A DNA stretch of 64,000 nucleotides from CATQHS01 sp963422655 (lineage in GTDB: Bacteria; Actinomycetota; Acidimicrobiia; Acidimicrobiales; Aldehydirespiratoraceae), in NCBI GenBank assembly GCA_963422655.1, contig OY730440.1:2480001-2544000 (forward strand), written 5' to 3'. The notes beneath the pieces are model-generated. The model was given only the letters and a program-made list of their open reading frames with translations, had not been told where the DNA came from and searched no databases. A program made the position numbers and the translations under genes. This document shows, in pieces, positions 25,988 to 35,403 of this stretch. Position 1 is the first letter of the stretch; each line of letters starts with the position of its first letter.

Positions 25988-28570
25988 TCACTCGTGGGCG
26001 ATGGCGTCGAGTACGTTCATGCGCCCGGCGCGCCGGGCGGGCAGGATGGCGGCCAGCAGGCCGGCCACGGCCGAGACGGCCACGTAGACCGCGAGCGTGC
26101 CCACCGGCACGGCCACTTCCTTCACGAACGTGTCGGGGATGGCCAGCACTGTCGCAACCCCGAAGATGACGCCCACCACCACGCCGAGCAGGGCCCCGAA
26201 CACGGCCACGATGGCCGCCTCCCAGCGGATGGCCCGCCGGAGTTGGCGCCGGGTCATGCCCACCGCCCGCAGCAGGCCGATCTCGCGGGTGCGCTCGAAC
26301 ACCGACAGGGCCAGCGTGTTGGTGATGCCCACCAAGGCGATAACCAGGGCCAGCCCCAAGAACAGGGTGATCACGATCAGAAACGAGTCGAGCTGGGCCT
26401 GCTGGCTCTGGCGGAACTCCACCCGGTTCTCGGCTTTGGTGGTGGGGTAGCGGTCCAGCACGGCGTCGATGGCGGTGCGGCTGCGGTCCAGCAGCACCGC
26501 TTGTTCGGCCTCGGCGATGTCATCGGAGAAGCTGGCTATGGTGGCGCTCACGAAACCGAGGTCGCTGCGGTTGAAGTGCTCGTCCCATAAGGCGATGTCG
26601 ATGACCCAGTTGCCGTAGATGGTCGAGTCGGCGTAGACGGCGGCCACGGTGAGGGTGTCGGTCTGGTTGTCGGGGAAGGTGACATCGATGGTGTCGCCGA
26701 CGTCGACGCCGAGATCCCGGGCCGGATCCTGGTGGACGAGGATGCTGGTAAAGGGGTCGGCGGTGGTGACGTCACCGGTGGTGACGCCACCGTCGAGATG
26801 GCTCTCCACCTTGTCGAACTCGGTCGAGAGTATGTCCTTGGTCGATCCCTCCACTTGGATCGAACCAGGGGCGAAACGGTAGCGCACCACGCTTTCGAGC
26901 TCACCGAGGCTTTCCAGCTCGTCAGCCACCTGCTCGGGGAATCCGGCCGTCGGGTCGAAGCCACCCCGGGTGGACTGGATGAAGTAGTCGGCCTCCACCG
27001 CATTGTCGAGAGTGCCCACGAAAGACTTCTTTACCGAGGCGCCCACCACTGCGGTGAGTCCCACCAAGGCGAGGCCGATCATCAGCGCCCCGGCCGTGGA
27101 AGCAGTGCGCCGGGGGCTGCGGGCCGCGTTGTCGCGGGCGATCCGGCCCGGCACGCGCAGCAGCGCCTGTACCGGACGCCCCAGTAGGTTGGCTACCGGT
27201 CGGGCAAAGGCCGGGCTGACGATATTGATACCTATGAAGGTCAGCAGGGCTCCGGTGCCGATGAGCGTGAGCGTCGGCGTCGTGTCGAGCCCGCCGAACA
27301 TCCCTGCGGCCAGGCTCACGACCCCGGCCGATGTCATCATGCCGCCGATGGTCAGACGCCGACGCCCACCGGCGCTGCCGGCGTGGTAGTCGCGGTGCAG
27401 CGCCGCCACCGGAGAGATGCGCCGGGCCCGCATGGCGGGGCCGATCGACGAAGCCATGGTCACCCCGAGCCCCACGGCCACCGCCAGCCCGATGGTGCGC
27501 AGCCGCAGCTCCAGAGGTCCCGACGGCAGGCCGAAACCCCCAGCTCGAAGCAGTGCCCGCATGGCGAGGCTCAGGGCCATGCCGAGCCCGGTGCCGATCA
27601 CCGTGCTGATCATCCCGACCGCAGCCGATTCGATGGTCACCGACCATCCCACCTGCCGGGGGGTGGCGCCGATGGCCCGCCACAGTCCGATTTCGCGCAC
27701 GCGCTGGCCCAAGATGATCTGGAACGTGTTGTTGATTATGAAAGCCGACACGAACACGGCTATGAAGGCGAACACGGCCAGAATCACGCCGAAGATGTCG
27801 ATGAAGTCGTTGAAGTCGGCCTGCTGCTCGATGGCAGCGGTCTCCTGGGTGATCACCTCATAGGAGTCGTCGAGCGCGGCTACGATAGAGGCCTGCACAC
27901 CGGCGGGATCGAAACCGGGCGAGACCACCACGCCGATTTCGAGGAGTTGGCCCTCGAAACCGAGGAATTGCTGGGCTGTGGCCAGGTCGAAGGCGGCCAT
28001 GGTCTGGCCGACGCTGTTGTTGGCGTCGGAGGAGCCGAAGTTGAAGACGCCGACGAGCTCGAAGTCCTCGGCCCGCGACGGGCCGTTGACCGTGTAGGTC
28101 TCGCCGACACGAAGGTCGTTGTCGTCCACAGTGGTGGCGTCGGCCGCGAACTCGCCGACACCGTCCGGAGCCCGCCCTTCCACTATGAAGAACCGGTTGG
28201 GCAAGAAGTTGAACCCCAGCGAGGGTGGCCCCCGGGGCACGATGGCCTCGCCGGTGCCGTCCACTATCACCACGTTGAAGGCGGCGATGCCGGGCAACAC
28301 CTCACCCACACCGTCAATTCGGGCCACCGGGTCGACGAGCGAGTCGGGCAGGGTGGGCCGGTCGAAGTCGTTGCCCACCTCTTGGGCCACCCGCACGGTG
28401 AGGTCGGTGCCCTCGGTTATGTCCTCGGCCAAGTCGGAGAAGGTGGAGCGTAGGCTGTCGGTCAGCACGAAGGCGCCCACCACGAACATCACGCCCATGA
28501 CAACGGCCAAGGTGGTGAGCGCGAAGCGGATCTTCTTTTCGACCAAGTTGCGCAGGGCGAGCTTCAGCAC
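25988..28570 (-). CDS. FtsX/MacB-type ABC transporter permease (second of two)
   Basis: 860 residues with duplicated architecture: an N-terminal membrane helix (about 18-38), an extracytoplasmic core, an FtsX domain with three helices (about 265-400), further helices, a second core domain and a second FtsX domain (about 740-855) with the conserved ERTREIGLLRAVGMTRRQLR motif and C-terminal PARRAGRMNVLDAIAHE. Together with the ATPase upstream it forms a Type VII (MacB/LolCDE-like) mechanotransmission exporter. The substrate is unknown; lipoproteins, peptides or antibiotics are typical. It lies 39 bases after its paralogue. Confidence 0.88.
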   Translation of the reverse strand: MLKLALRNLVEKKIRFALTTLAVVMGVMFVVGAFVLTDSLRSTFSDLAEDITEGTDLTVRVAQEVGNDFDRPTLPDSLVDPVARIDGVGEVLPGIAAFNVVIVDGTGEAIVPRGPPSLGFNFLPNRFFIVEGRAPDGVGEFAADATTVDDNDLRVGETYTVNGPSRAEDFELVGVFNFGSSDANNSVGQTMAAFDLATAQQFLGFEGQLLEIGVVVSPGFDPAGVQASIVAALDDSYEVITQETAAIEQQADFNDFIDIFGVILAVFAFIAVFVSAFIINNTFQIILGQRVREIGLWRAIGATPRQVGWSVTIESAAVGMISTVIGTGLGMALSLAMRALLRAGGFGLPSGPLELRLRTIGLAVAVGLGVTMASSIGPAMRARRISPVAALHRDYHAGSAGGRRRLTIGGMMTSAGVVSLAAGMFGGLDTTPTLTLIGTGALLTFIGINIVSPAFARPVANLLGRPVQALLRVPGRIARDNAARSPRRTASTAGALMIGLALVGLTAVVGASVKKSFVGTLDNAVEADYFIQSTRGGFDPTAGFPEQVADELESLGELESVVRYRFAPGSIQVEGSTKDILSTEFDKVESHLDGGVTTGDVTTADPFTSILVHQDPARDLGVDVGDTIDVTFPDNQTDTLTVAAVYADSTIYGNWVIDIALWDEHFNRSDLGFVSATIASFSDDIAEAEQAVLLDRSRTAIDAVLDRYPTTKAENRVEFRQSQQAQLDSFLIVITLFLGLALVIALVGITNTLALSVFERTREIGLLRAVGMTRRQLRRAIRWEAAIVAVFGALLGVVVGVIFGVATVLAIPDTFVKEVAVPVGTLAVYVAVSAVAGLLAAILPARRAGRMNVLDAIAHE

Positions 28571-28609
28571 TGTCGTTCCATCCGGGGTATCGGGTCGGTA
28601 CCGGGTGTT

Positions 28610-31180
28610 TCAGTCCCCGGCGATGGCGTCGAGCACGTTCATCCGTCCGGCCCGATAGGAGGGGAACAGCGCTGCGATCAACCCGAACCCGGTGGAAACC
28701 ACCACGAACACCACGAGCTGGGTGACCGGTACCGACACCACGCCGATTATGTCGTCGGGAATGGCGGTGGCGGTCGCCACCCCGAAGGCCACTCCCAGCA
28801 CCACTCCCACCAAGGCGCCGTAGAGGGCCACCGTGGCCGCCTCCCAGCGGATCATCCGCCGGAGTTGGCGCCGGGTCATGCCCACTGCTCGCAACAATCC
28901 GATCTCGCGAGTGCGCTCGAACACCGACAGCGTGAGCGTGTTGACGATACCGACCAAGGCGATGAGCAGAGCGAACCCCAAGAACACGTTGACCAGCACC
29001 AGCACCGTGTCGAGGTTGGACTCGGCGGAGGCCTGGAACTCTTGGCGGTCCTCGAGATCGGCCTGGGGGTAGGCGGCGATCACCTGGCCGAGGACGGCCC
29101 GGGCTGCTTCGGGTTCGGCGGTGGCCACCTTCACTGCTACTACGTCGTCGTTGGCCGAAGTGGCCACCGAGTCGTGCAGCGACTGGTCGATGAGCCAGTC
29201 GCCCCAGAAGGCGTTCTGATCGTATATGGCGGCCACGCTCACCCTTACCGTGTCTCCGCTCACGAAGTCCAGCACCACCTCGTCGCCCACTACGATGGCC
29301 CGGTCGGCGGCGGCGTCGGCGTGCACGAGCAGGCCCGCCGCCGGGTCGAGGTCGGCTAGGGAGCCGGCCGTCACGTCGAGATCGATGACGGCGCTGATGC
29401 CGGCCACATCCACAGCGGTGACGGTGACAGTCCCGGGATCGGAGCCCGCGGCGGTGACTTGGACCCGGTCGGAGTCGAAGCCCACCACCGTGCCCACGCC
29501 GGTGGCTCGTAGGTCCTCGGCCAGGGTCTTGGGTAGACCGGCGTTGGTGTTTTCGGTGATCACGAAGTCGGCGTTCACGGCGGTGGCGAGCTGTTCGCCG
29601 AAGGAGTCCTTGAGTGACTGGCCCACCACTGACACCATTGCCACCAGCGCCAAGCCGATCGTGAGTGCCACCGCGGTAGCGGCGGTGCGGCGGGGGCTGC
29701 GGGCTGCGTTCTCTCGGGCCAGCCGGCCGGCGGTGCCGAAGATACGGCCCAGGGGCTGGGCCAGTGTCGATACCACGGCCCGGGCCACCAAGGGGCTGAG
29801 CACGGCAACGGCAACGAAAACGATGGCGGCCCCGACCCCGAGCGAAATGAGCTGGGGCGTGGCACTGGCGAAGTCGGCGAACAGCCCGCGACCGGTGAGT
29901 ACGAGCCCTATGGCGGCAAGGCCGCCGCCCACCGCCGGCCGCCACATGCGGCGCCGACCCTCCGATGGTGTTGCGGACGGGTCGTCGTGCAGCCCCGCCA
30001 CCGGCGAGATGCGGGAGGCTTTGAATGCCGGCACCAGTGACGCCACCACCGTGAAGCCGATCCCCACCACCGCGGCCCAGACGACGGTGCGAGCCAGCAG
30101 CGGCAGCGGGCCGGCGGGTAGGGAAGCGCCCAGCACCGAGAACAGGCCTCGCAGTCCGATTGCTCCCAGCATCCCCAACCCCAGCCCCACCGCGGCTGCG
30201 GCTGCGCCGATGGCCAGCGACTCGACCAGCACCGAGCGGCGGACCTGGGCCGGGGTGGCGCCGATGGCCCGCAGCAGCGACAGCTCGCGTACCCGTTGAC
30301 CCAGCACGATGTTGAATGTGTTGGAGATGATGAACGTGCTCACGAACAACACGACGAAAGCGAAAACCAACAGGATGGTCTGGAACGGCCCGATGAAGCT
30401 TTCGAAGGCGTCGCTGAACTCCTCGGTGGCCTCCTCGGCGGTGATCACCTCGGCGTTGTCGGGCAGTATCGCCTCGAGCCGGCCCCGTACATCCTCGATG
30501 TCGGATCCGGGCTCGGCCCGCACCGCGATCTGGTTGAACTGGCCTGGATAGCCGAGTACCTGCTGGGCCGTGGCCGTGTCGAACAGCGTGAACACCGCCC
30601 CGACCGCGGCGTTTTCGGGGTAGCCGAACTGCATGGTGCCGGTGAGCGTGAACGGGCGCGGCCCGGTCGGGGTGATCACCTGATAGGTGCCGCCCAGCTC
30701 GAAGTCGTTGTCGGCGAAGGCTTCCACGTCGATCGCGAATTGCGAAGGCCCCACCGGCCTGTCCCCGGTGATGAGGTAGAACTGCGACAGCGACTCGTCG
30801 GTGGTCCAGTTGCTGCCGGCGGTGGGGGGCCCCTCCCCGGCGGTGACGGCCACGCCCGAGCCGTCCACGGGGATCACGCCGTTCACGAAGAAGCCGCCTT
30901 CGGCTGCCTCCACGCCGTCGATGGCACGGATGTCGTCGAGCAGGTCGTCCGGGACCGATGGCGCGACCGCTTCGGTGATTTCACCGAAGGGAAGTTTGCC
31001 CCGAACGGTGAAGTCCTGGCCGGTGTTGATGTCGGTGGCCAAGTCGCCGAAGGTCGAGCGCAGAGAGTCGGCCGTTACGAAGGCGGCCACCACGAAGCCG
31101 ACACCAATCGTCACGGTGCTGGCGGTGAGCGCAAAACGGATCTTGTTGGCGAGCAGCGACTTCAGGGCCAAGCGCAACAT
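28610..31180 (-). CDS. FtsX/MacB-type ABC transporter permease (first of two)
   Basis: 856 residues, clearly paralogous to the next gene: the same N-terminal pattern (LALKSLLANKIRFALTAS), two FtsX domains and an almost identical FERTREIGLLRAVGMTRRQL motif near residue 770, ending YRAGRMNVLDAIAGD. The pair probably forms a heterodimer with a dimer of the upstream ATPase. The divergence between the two extracytoplasmic domains suggests asymmetric substrate contact. Confidence 0.88.
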   Translation of the reverse strand: MLRLALKSLLANKIRFALTASTVTIGVGFVVAAFVTADSLRSTFGDLATDINTGQDFTVRGKLPFGEITEAVAPSVPDDLLDDIRAIDGVEAAEGGFFVNGVIPVDGSGVAVTAGEGPPTAGSNWTTDESLSQFYLITGDRPVGPSQFAIDVEAFADNDFELGGTYQVITPTGPRPFTLTGTMQFGYPENAAVGAVFTLFDTATAQQVLGYPGQFNQIAVRAEPGSDIEDVRGRLEAILPDNAEVITAEEATEEFSDAFESFIGPFQTILLVFAFVVLFVSTFIISNTFNIVLGQRVRELSLLRAIGATPAQVRRSVLVESLAIGAAAAAVGLGLGMLGAIGLRGLFSVLGASLPAGPLPLLARTVVWAAVVGIGFTVVASLVPAFKASRISPVAGLHDDPSATPSEGRRRMWRPAVGGGLAAIGLVLTGRGLFADFASATPQLISLGVGAAIVFVAVAVLSPLVARAVVSTLAQPLGRIFGTAGRLARENAARSPRRTAATAVALTIGLALVAMVSVVGQSLKDSFGEQLATAVNADFVITENTNAGLPKTLAEDLRATGVGTVVGFDSDRVQVTAAGSDPGTVTVTAVDVAGISAVIDLDVTAGSLADLDPAAGLLVHADAAADRAIVVGDEVVLDFVSGDTVRVSVAAIYDQNAFWGDWLIDQSLHDSVATSANDDVVAVKVATAEPEAARAVLGQVIAAYPQADLEDRQEFQASAESNLDTVLVLVNVFLGFALLIALVGIVNTLTLSVFERTREIGLLRAVGMTRRQLRRMIRWEAATVALYGALVGVVLGVAFGVATATAIPDDIIGVVSVPVTQLVVFVVVSTGFGLIAALFPSYRAGRMNVLDAIAGD

Positions 31181-31210
31181 GGTGATTTCTCCGGGGCGGT
31201 CGTGGTGGGA

Positions 31211-31220
31211 GGGGGGGGGG
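31211..31220. repeat. G10 homopolymer next to the ATPase stop
   Basis: Ten consecutive G on the plus strand (C10 in the transcript) directly after the ATPase stop (TCA at 31221-31223). It is prone to slippage and to sequencing error but does not alter either reading frame. Confidence 0.9.
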
Positions 31221-31964
31221 TCAGGCGCCCATTCGTGTCATGTGGTCCCGGATGGTCTCGGGGGTGGGGTCACCGAGTTCGTCCACGATCTTGCCGTCCA
31301 CCAAGAACACCACCCGGTTGGCGTAGGAGGCAGCCACCGGGTCGTGGGTGACCATGACGATGGTCTGGCCCATCTTGGCGACGGCCCGGCCCATGAAGTC
31401 GAGGATTTCTGCTCCGGTGTTGGAGTCGACGTTGCCGGTGGGTTCGTCGGCGAAGATGATCTGCGGCCTGCCGGCCAGGGCCCGGGCCACCGCGACGCGT
31501 TGTTGCTGACCTCCCGACAGCTCGTTGGGGCGGTGCTTCACCCGGTCGGCGAGCCCGGTGGTGGTGACCACCTCGTCGATCCATTCCTTGTCGCCCTTCT
31601 CGCCGGCGAGGTCCATGGGCAGGGTGATGTTCTCGATGGCGGTGAGGGTGGGGACCAAGTTGAAGGCCTGAAAGACGAACCCCACGTTGTCGCGGCGCAG
31701 CAGCGTGAGGTCACGTTCGGACAGCTTCGACAGGTCGGTGTCACCGATGAGTACTTGGCCGCCGGTCACGGTGTCGAGGCCGGCCATGCAGTGCATCAGC
31801 GTCGACTTGCCCGACCCCGACGGCCCCATGATAGCAGTGAAGCGCCCTTTCTCGAAGGAGACGTCGATGGCATCGAGGGCTCGGACCTCGGTGTCGCCCG
31901 ACCCGTAGATCTTGGTTGCCCCGACGGCTCGGGCCGCCACGGTCTGAGTGAGGGTGTCGATCAC
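31221..31964 (-). CDS. MacB/LolD-type ABC transporter ATP-binding protein
   Basis: 247-residue ATPase energising the two FtsX permeases downstream. Walker A GPSGSGKSTLMHCMAGL (about 48-64), Q-loop FVFQAFNLVPTLTA, signature LSGGQQQRVAVARAL, Walker B IIFADEPTGNVDS and H-loop VMVTHDP are all intact. The spacing and the EPTGNVDS sequence are typical of the LolD/MacB group. GTG at 31964 is chosen because GGAGG lies 5 bases upstream; the longer frame has no such signal. Confidence 0.93.
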   Translation of the reverse strand: MIDTLTQTVAARAVGATKIYGSGDTEVRALDAIDVSFEKGRFTAIMGPSGSGKSTLMHCMAGLDTVTGGQVLIGDTDLSKLSERDLTLLRRDNVGFVFQAFNLVPTLTAIENITLPMDLAGEKGDKEWIDEVVTTTGLADRVKHRPNELSGGQQQRVAVARALAGRPQIIFADEPTGNVDSNTGAEILDFMGRAVAKMGQTIVMVTHDPVAASYANRVVFLVDGKIVDELGDPTPETIRDHMTRMGA

Positions 31965-32633
31965 CTGGCCTCCAAGCGGGTGGTGAAATGGGCTTGCCAC
32001 TCTACGACAGGGCTGTCTCTTCCCAACACCACCCACCCTTGCGTGAGGTGATTACCGGCGGCGTGGGTTTGCGGGCGACGCCACGACCACACCCGACGCT
32101 CACCAACCAGCCGACTGTCACCAACCTGACTGCCGAGTAAGGCTAGGAGCTGAGTGATCTGCCAGTTGTGGTCGTGGATGTTGTGGTGGCATCGTCAACT
32201 GCGCTGCGCCGCCGCGATAGCTGAGCCACCGCCCGAGCCGCCTTGTCGGTGGTGGTGTTCTTGTAGGTGTTTGGCTGTTCGTTCGATGCGGCTACGGATC
32301 CGGGCGCCGGATCAGGACGGCAGTTCCGGGCTTGACCAACAGATCCTTGGCAGCGTCGACCATCCCAGGCGCACACTTCAAATCGGTGACTCTCTCACGA
32401 CCGCAGCGGGTTGCCTCTATAGCATCAGCAAGACCGTCAGCAACCCGGTCCATAACCTCGATCAGCACGCCCAACACACTAACCGAAGGGTGTGACAACC
32501 AAAGCCGAAAAACCACCCCATCACTGAACAGCCCTGATCGACACCCCCTCGGCGAGCAGCTCGGCATGCAAGTCGTACAAAACGGTTCGGGCTGGGTAGG
32601 CTCGGACAGGCCGCTTCTCGCAGAGGACCCCCC
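31965..32633. other. 669-base divergent intergenic region with one possible small ORF
   Basis: This is the largest non-coding stretch. It must hold the promoters of the leftward MacB-like operon and the rightward ABC-2 operon, but I see no clear box pairs. On the minus strand a 61-codon frame (32477-32292, GTG start, or ATG at 32453) reads like real protein (MDRVADGLADAIEA, then DAAKDLLVKPGTAVLIRR) but matches no family I know and has no good ribosome site. Overlapping frames nearer 32143 could be remnants. No transposase motif or inverted repeats were found. Confidence 0.4.
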
Positions 32634-33572
32634 TTGCCCGTAGTCGAAACCGCAGCCCTGACCCAGCGTTTCGGAGCCACCGTGGCTCTCGACGAGCTCG
32701 ATTTGACCATCCCGAACGGGGTTACCGGCTTGGTCGGGGCCAACGGGGCCGGCAAGACCACCTTTCTGTACGCCGTGCTCGGCTTGCGGTCCCCCACGTC
32801 CGGTTCGGTCGAGGTTCTCGGGCTGGATCCGATGACCCAGGGTCAGCAGCTCCGGGCCTTGGTGGGGTTCGGCCCCGAACGAAACGTGTTGCCCGACGAG
32901 ATGCGAGCCGTCGACTTCGTCCGCCATCTGGCCGAGGTGAGGGGCCTGCCCCGCAAGGAGTCCCGCACCCGAGCATCCGATGCGCTGTGGCTGGTCGGTT
33001 TGGGTGAGGAGCGGCTCAGGGCACTGGGAACGATGTCGACGGGTCAGCGTCAACGGGTGAAGCTGGCTCAGGCCATCGCCTCCGACCCCAGCCTGGTGCT
33101 TCTCGACGAGCCCACCGACGGTCTCGACCCGGTCCAGCGCACCGAGATGCTGGCTCTCATCCGTCAGGTCAGCACCGAGTTCGGTACCGATATCATCGTG
33201 TCCTCCCACATACTCGAAGAGGTCGAGCAGGTCTGCGATTACGTGGTGGCCATCGACGCCGGGCGTTTGGTGGCCAGTGGGGCGCTGTCGGACTTGGTGG
33301 GTGATCGGGGCGGGCTGTCCCTGGAGTTGGGCGACGACATTGAAGGGAGCGAGACCATCGGTGTGGTGCAGGCCGCGCTGAGAGCCACCGGATTGGATGT
33401 GCGCCGTGACGGGGTGAGGCTGGTGGTGGAGGGGGCCGACCACGACGAGTTGTGCCAACGGGTCCGAGATGCGGTAGCCGAAGCCGGCGCCGGCCTGCGT
33501 CGGCTCGATTCTCGCCGCAGCAGCCTGGAGGACCTGTTCGAGGATCACTCGACCGCGGGGGCGGCGCTGTGA
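32634..33572 (+). CDS. ABC-2 type exporter ATP-binding protein 1
   Basis: 312 residues. Walker A VGANGAGKTTFLYAVLGL (about 35-52), a degenerate signature MSTGQRQRVKLAQAI, Walker B LVLLDEPTDGLDPVQR and H-loop VSSHILEEV. The C-terminal about 85 residues form the regulatory extension seen in ABC-2 drug/lipid exporters. The start is TTG at 32634 with GAGGA 7 bases upstream. It is the first gene of a four-gene operon with GTGA, GTGA and ATGA junctions. Confidence 0.9.
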   Translation: MPVVETAALTQRFGATVALDELDLTIPNGVTGLVGANGAGKTTFLYAVLGLRSPTSGSVEVLGLDPMTQGQQLRALVGFGPERNVLPDEMRAVDFVRHLAEVRGLPRKESRTRASDALWLVGLGEERLRALGTMSTGQRQRVKLAQAIASDPSLVLLDEPTDGLDPVQRTEMLALIRQVSTEFGTDIIVSSHILEEVEQVCDYVVAIDAGRLVASGALSDLVGDRGGLSLELGDDIEGSETIGVVQAALRATGLDVRRDGVRLVVEGADHDELCQRVRDAVAEAGAGLRRLDSRRSSLEDLFEDHSTAGAAL

Positions 33573-34471
33573 GCGACACTACCGAGGTGGGCGGGGCCGG
33601 TACCGACGAGGCACGGATTCTGGGCCGGGGTTACCGGCCCTACGAAGGCACCCGGGCCGGACCGGTCGGCGCCGTCAGCTCCGTAGCCTGGCACTCCTTC
33701 AGGCTGGCCCTGGGAATGGGCCGACCGGCCCGTCACAAGATCTTGCCGGTGGTCACGGCCACGTTGTCGTTCCTGCCGGCGGTGGTATTCGCCGGTCTGA
33801 TCCTGTTGGTCTCCGACTTGGTCACCGGCGACATCGGGCTCTTGATCGAGTACCACGAGTACTACGGCTTCAGCGGATTTGCGGTGGTGCTCTTCTGCGG
33901 GTTGGTGGTGCCCGACGTCCTGGTCGCGGATCGTCGTACCGGCATGCTCGGTCTGTACTTGTCCACCCCTCTGAAACGTTGGAGCTACCTGGTGGCCAAG
34001 GCTCAGGCGGTCATGAATGCGCTGGTGATCGTGACCATTGCCCCGCTGCTGGTGCTACTGCTGGCCTACACGTTCAGCGGGGAAGGCCCTGACGGTTTCG
34101 ACGGCTGGGTGATCACTGCCGGTCGTATCGGCTTGGCCGGCCTGGCCTACGCCACCGTGTTCACCTCGGTGGGTATGGCCGTGGCCAGCCTCACCGACCG
34201 GCGGGCCATCGCTTCGGTCGGGGTCATCGGGCTGATCATCGGCAGTTCCGTAGTTACCGGCATGCTGGTCGAGGTGGCCGAGATGAGTGCCAATTTCTAT
34301 GTTCTGAATCTGCTCAGCATGCCCTTTGCGATGGTGGCGGTCATCTTCGGTGAACCCAACGGACCGCCCGAATTATCGGCTTTGCTGGTGGTGCTGGCCA
34401 ACGTCGCTTGGGCGGTAGCCGGCGGGATATTGATCTGGTGGCGTTACCGGCGACTGGCGGCCAAGCTGTGA
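33569..34471 (+). CDS. ABC-2 type transporter permease 1
   Basis: 300 residues with an approximately 60-residue cytoplasmic N-terminus and about six membrane segments (from LPVVTATLSFLPAVVFAGLI onward). The motif RRTGMLGLYLSTPLKRWSYL matches the coupling region of ABC-2 permeases. It pairs with the preceding ATPase. GTG at 33569 makes a GTGA overlap with it; the longer frame starting at 33452 would lie inside the ATPase gene. Confidence 0.85.
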   Translation: MSDTTEVGGAGTDEARILGRGYRPYEGTRAGPVGAVSSVAWHSFRLALGMGRPARHKILPVVTATLSFLPAVVFAGLILLVSDLVTGDIGLLIEYHEYYGFSGFAVVLFCGLVVPDVLVADRRTGMLGLYLSTPLKRWSYLVAKAQAVMNALVIVTIAPLLVLLLAYTFSGEGPDGFDGWVITAGRIGLAGLAYATVFTSVGMAVASLTDRRAIASVGVIGLIIGSSVVTGMLVEVAEMSANFYVLNLLSMPFAMVAVIFGEPNGPPELSALLVVLANVAWAVAGGILIWWRYRRLAAKL

Positions 34472-35403
34472 GCGGCTCAGCCGGCCCCGCCGCTGCGATC
34501 GAGGTGGTCAACGCCTCCAAGGCTTTCGGCGACGTTATCGCCGTATCGGACCTGACGTTCTCGGTCGGTCCTGGCGTGACTGCCCTGCTCGGCCCCAACG
34601 GGGCTGGCAAGTCGACCCTGTTCCGAATGCTGTGCGGGCTGACTCCCCCCACGGCCGGCACGGTACGGGTTTTGGGAGCCGATGCTCGCCACGACCGTGA
34701 GGTGCGGGGCCGGATCGGCATGGTTTCTCAGCAGGACGCTCTGTTCGATCGGCTCAAAGCCTTGGAGTTCGTAACTGTCGCAGCTTCCACCCAGGGTGTG
34801 ACCGATGGGCCCGGGGCCGCTCGGCGAGCCTTGGAACTGGTCCAACTCGACCCGGACGAGAGTCGGCCGTTGTCTGCGTTTTCCAAGGGGATGCGTCAGC
34901 GGGTGAAAGTGGCGGCTGCGGTGGTGCACGATCCCGAGGTGCTCGTTCTCGACGAGCCGCTCTCCGGCCTCGACCCCGTGCAGCGCCGTCGGATGACCGA
35001 ACTGTTCCACGGGCTCGGTGCCGAGGGTCGGTGCGTGCTGGTGTCGAGCCATGTGCTCGAGGAAGTGGCTCGGCTCGGGTCTCGGGTCGTGGTCATCGCC
35101 CAGGGCCGGTTGGTGGCCTCCGGTGACTATCGGGAACTGCGAGCGCTGATGGACGACCGTCCCCGCCGCATACGCGTCGGAGTCGACAGTCCCCGGGCCT
35201 TTGCTGCTGCTCTGGTGGAGTCGGGGACGGCGGTGGGGGTGAGTGTCGGGGCCAGCTCCCTGATAGTCGACACTCTCGATGCCGTTGCTCTGAGTCGGGA
35301 GCTCGCCCCCTTGGCCTTGCGTCTCCGAGCCCGGTTGGAGCGGGTGATCCCCATGGACGACGATCTCGAATCGGTGTTCCGCTATCTGGTGGAGAGACGA
35401 TGA
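34468..35403 (+). CDS. ABC-2 type exporter ATP-binding protein 2
   Basis: 311 residues with Walker A LGPNGAGKSTLFRMLCGL (about 42-59), Q-loop MVSQQDALFDRL, a signature-like FSKGMRQRVKVAAAV (LSGGQ replaced by FSKGM, common in this group), Walker B LVLDEPLSGLDPVQ and VSSHVLEEV. It is the second ATPase of the operon, so the complex may be a heterodimer of half-transporters. GTG at 34468 overlaps the upstream stop (GTGA). Confidence 0.9.
   Translation: MSGSAGPAAAIEVVNASKAFGDVIAVSDLTFSVGPGVTALLGPNGAGKSTLFRMLCGLTPPTAGTVRVLGADARHDREVRGRIGMVSQQDALFDRLKALEFVTVAASTQGVTDGPGAARRALELVQLDPDESRPLSAFSKGMRQRVKVAAAVVHDPEVLVLDEPLSGLDPVQRRRMTELFHGLGAEGRCVLVSSHVLEEVARLGSRVVVIAQGRLVASGDYRELRALMDDRPRRIRVGVDSPRAFAAALVESGTAVGVSVGASSLIVDTLDAVALSRELAPLALRLRARLERVIPMDDDLESVFRYLVERR

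Noticed and set aside
31211..31220. G10 tract as a phase-variation switch.
   Set aside because: It lies after the ATPase stop and before the permease start, so a length change does not alter a reading frame.
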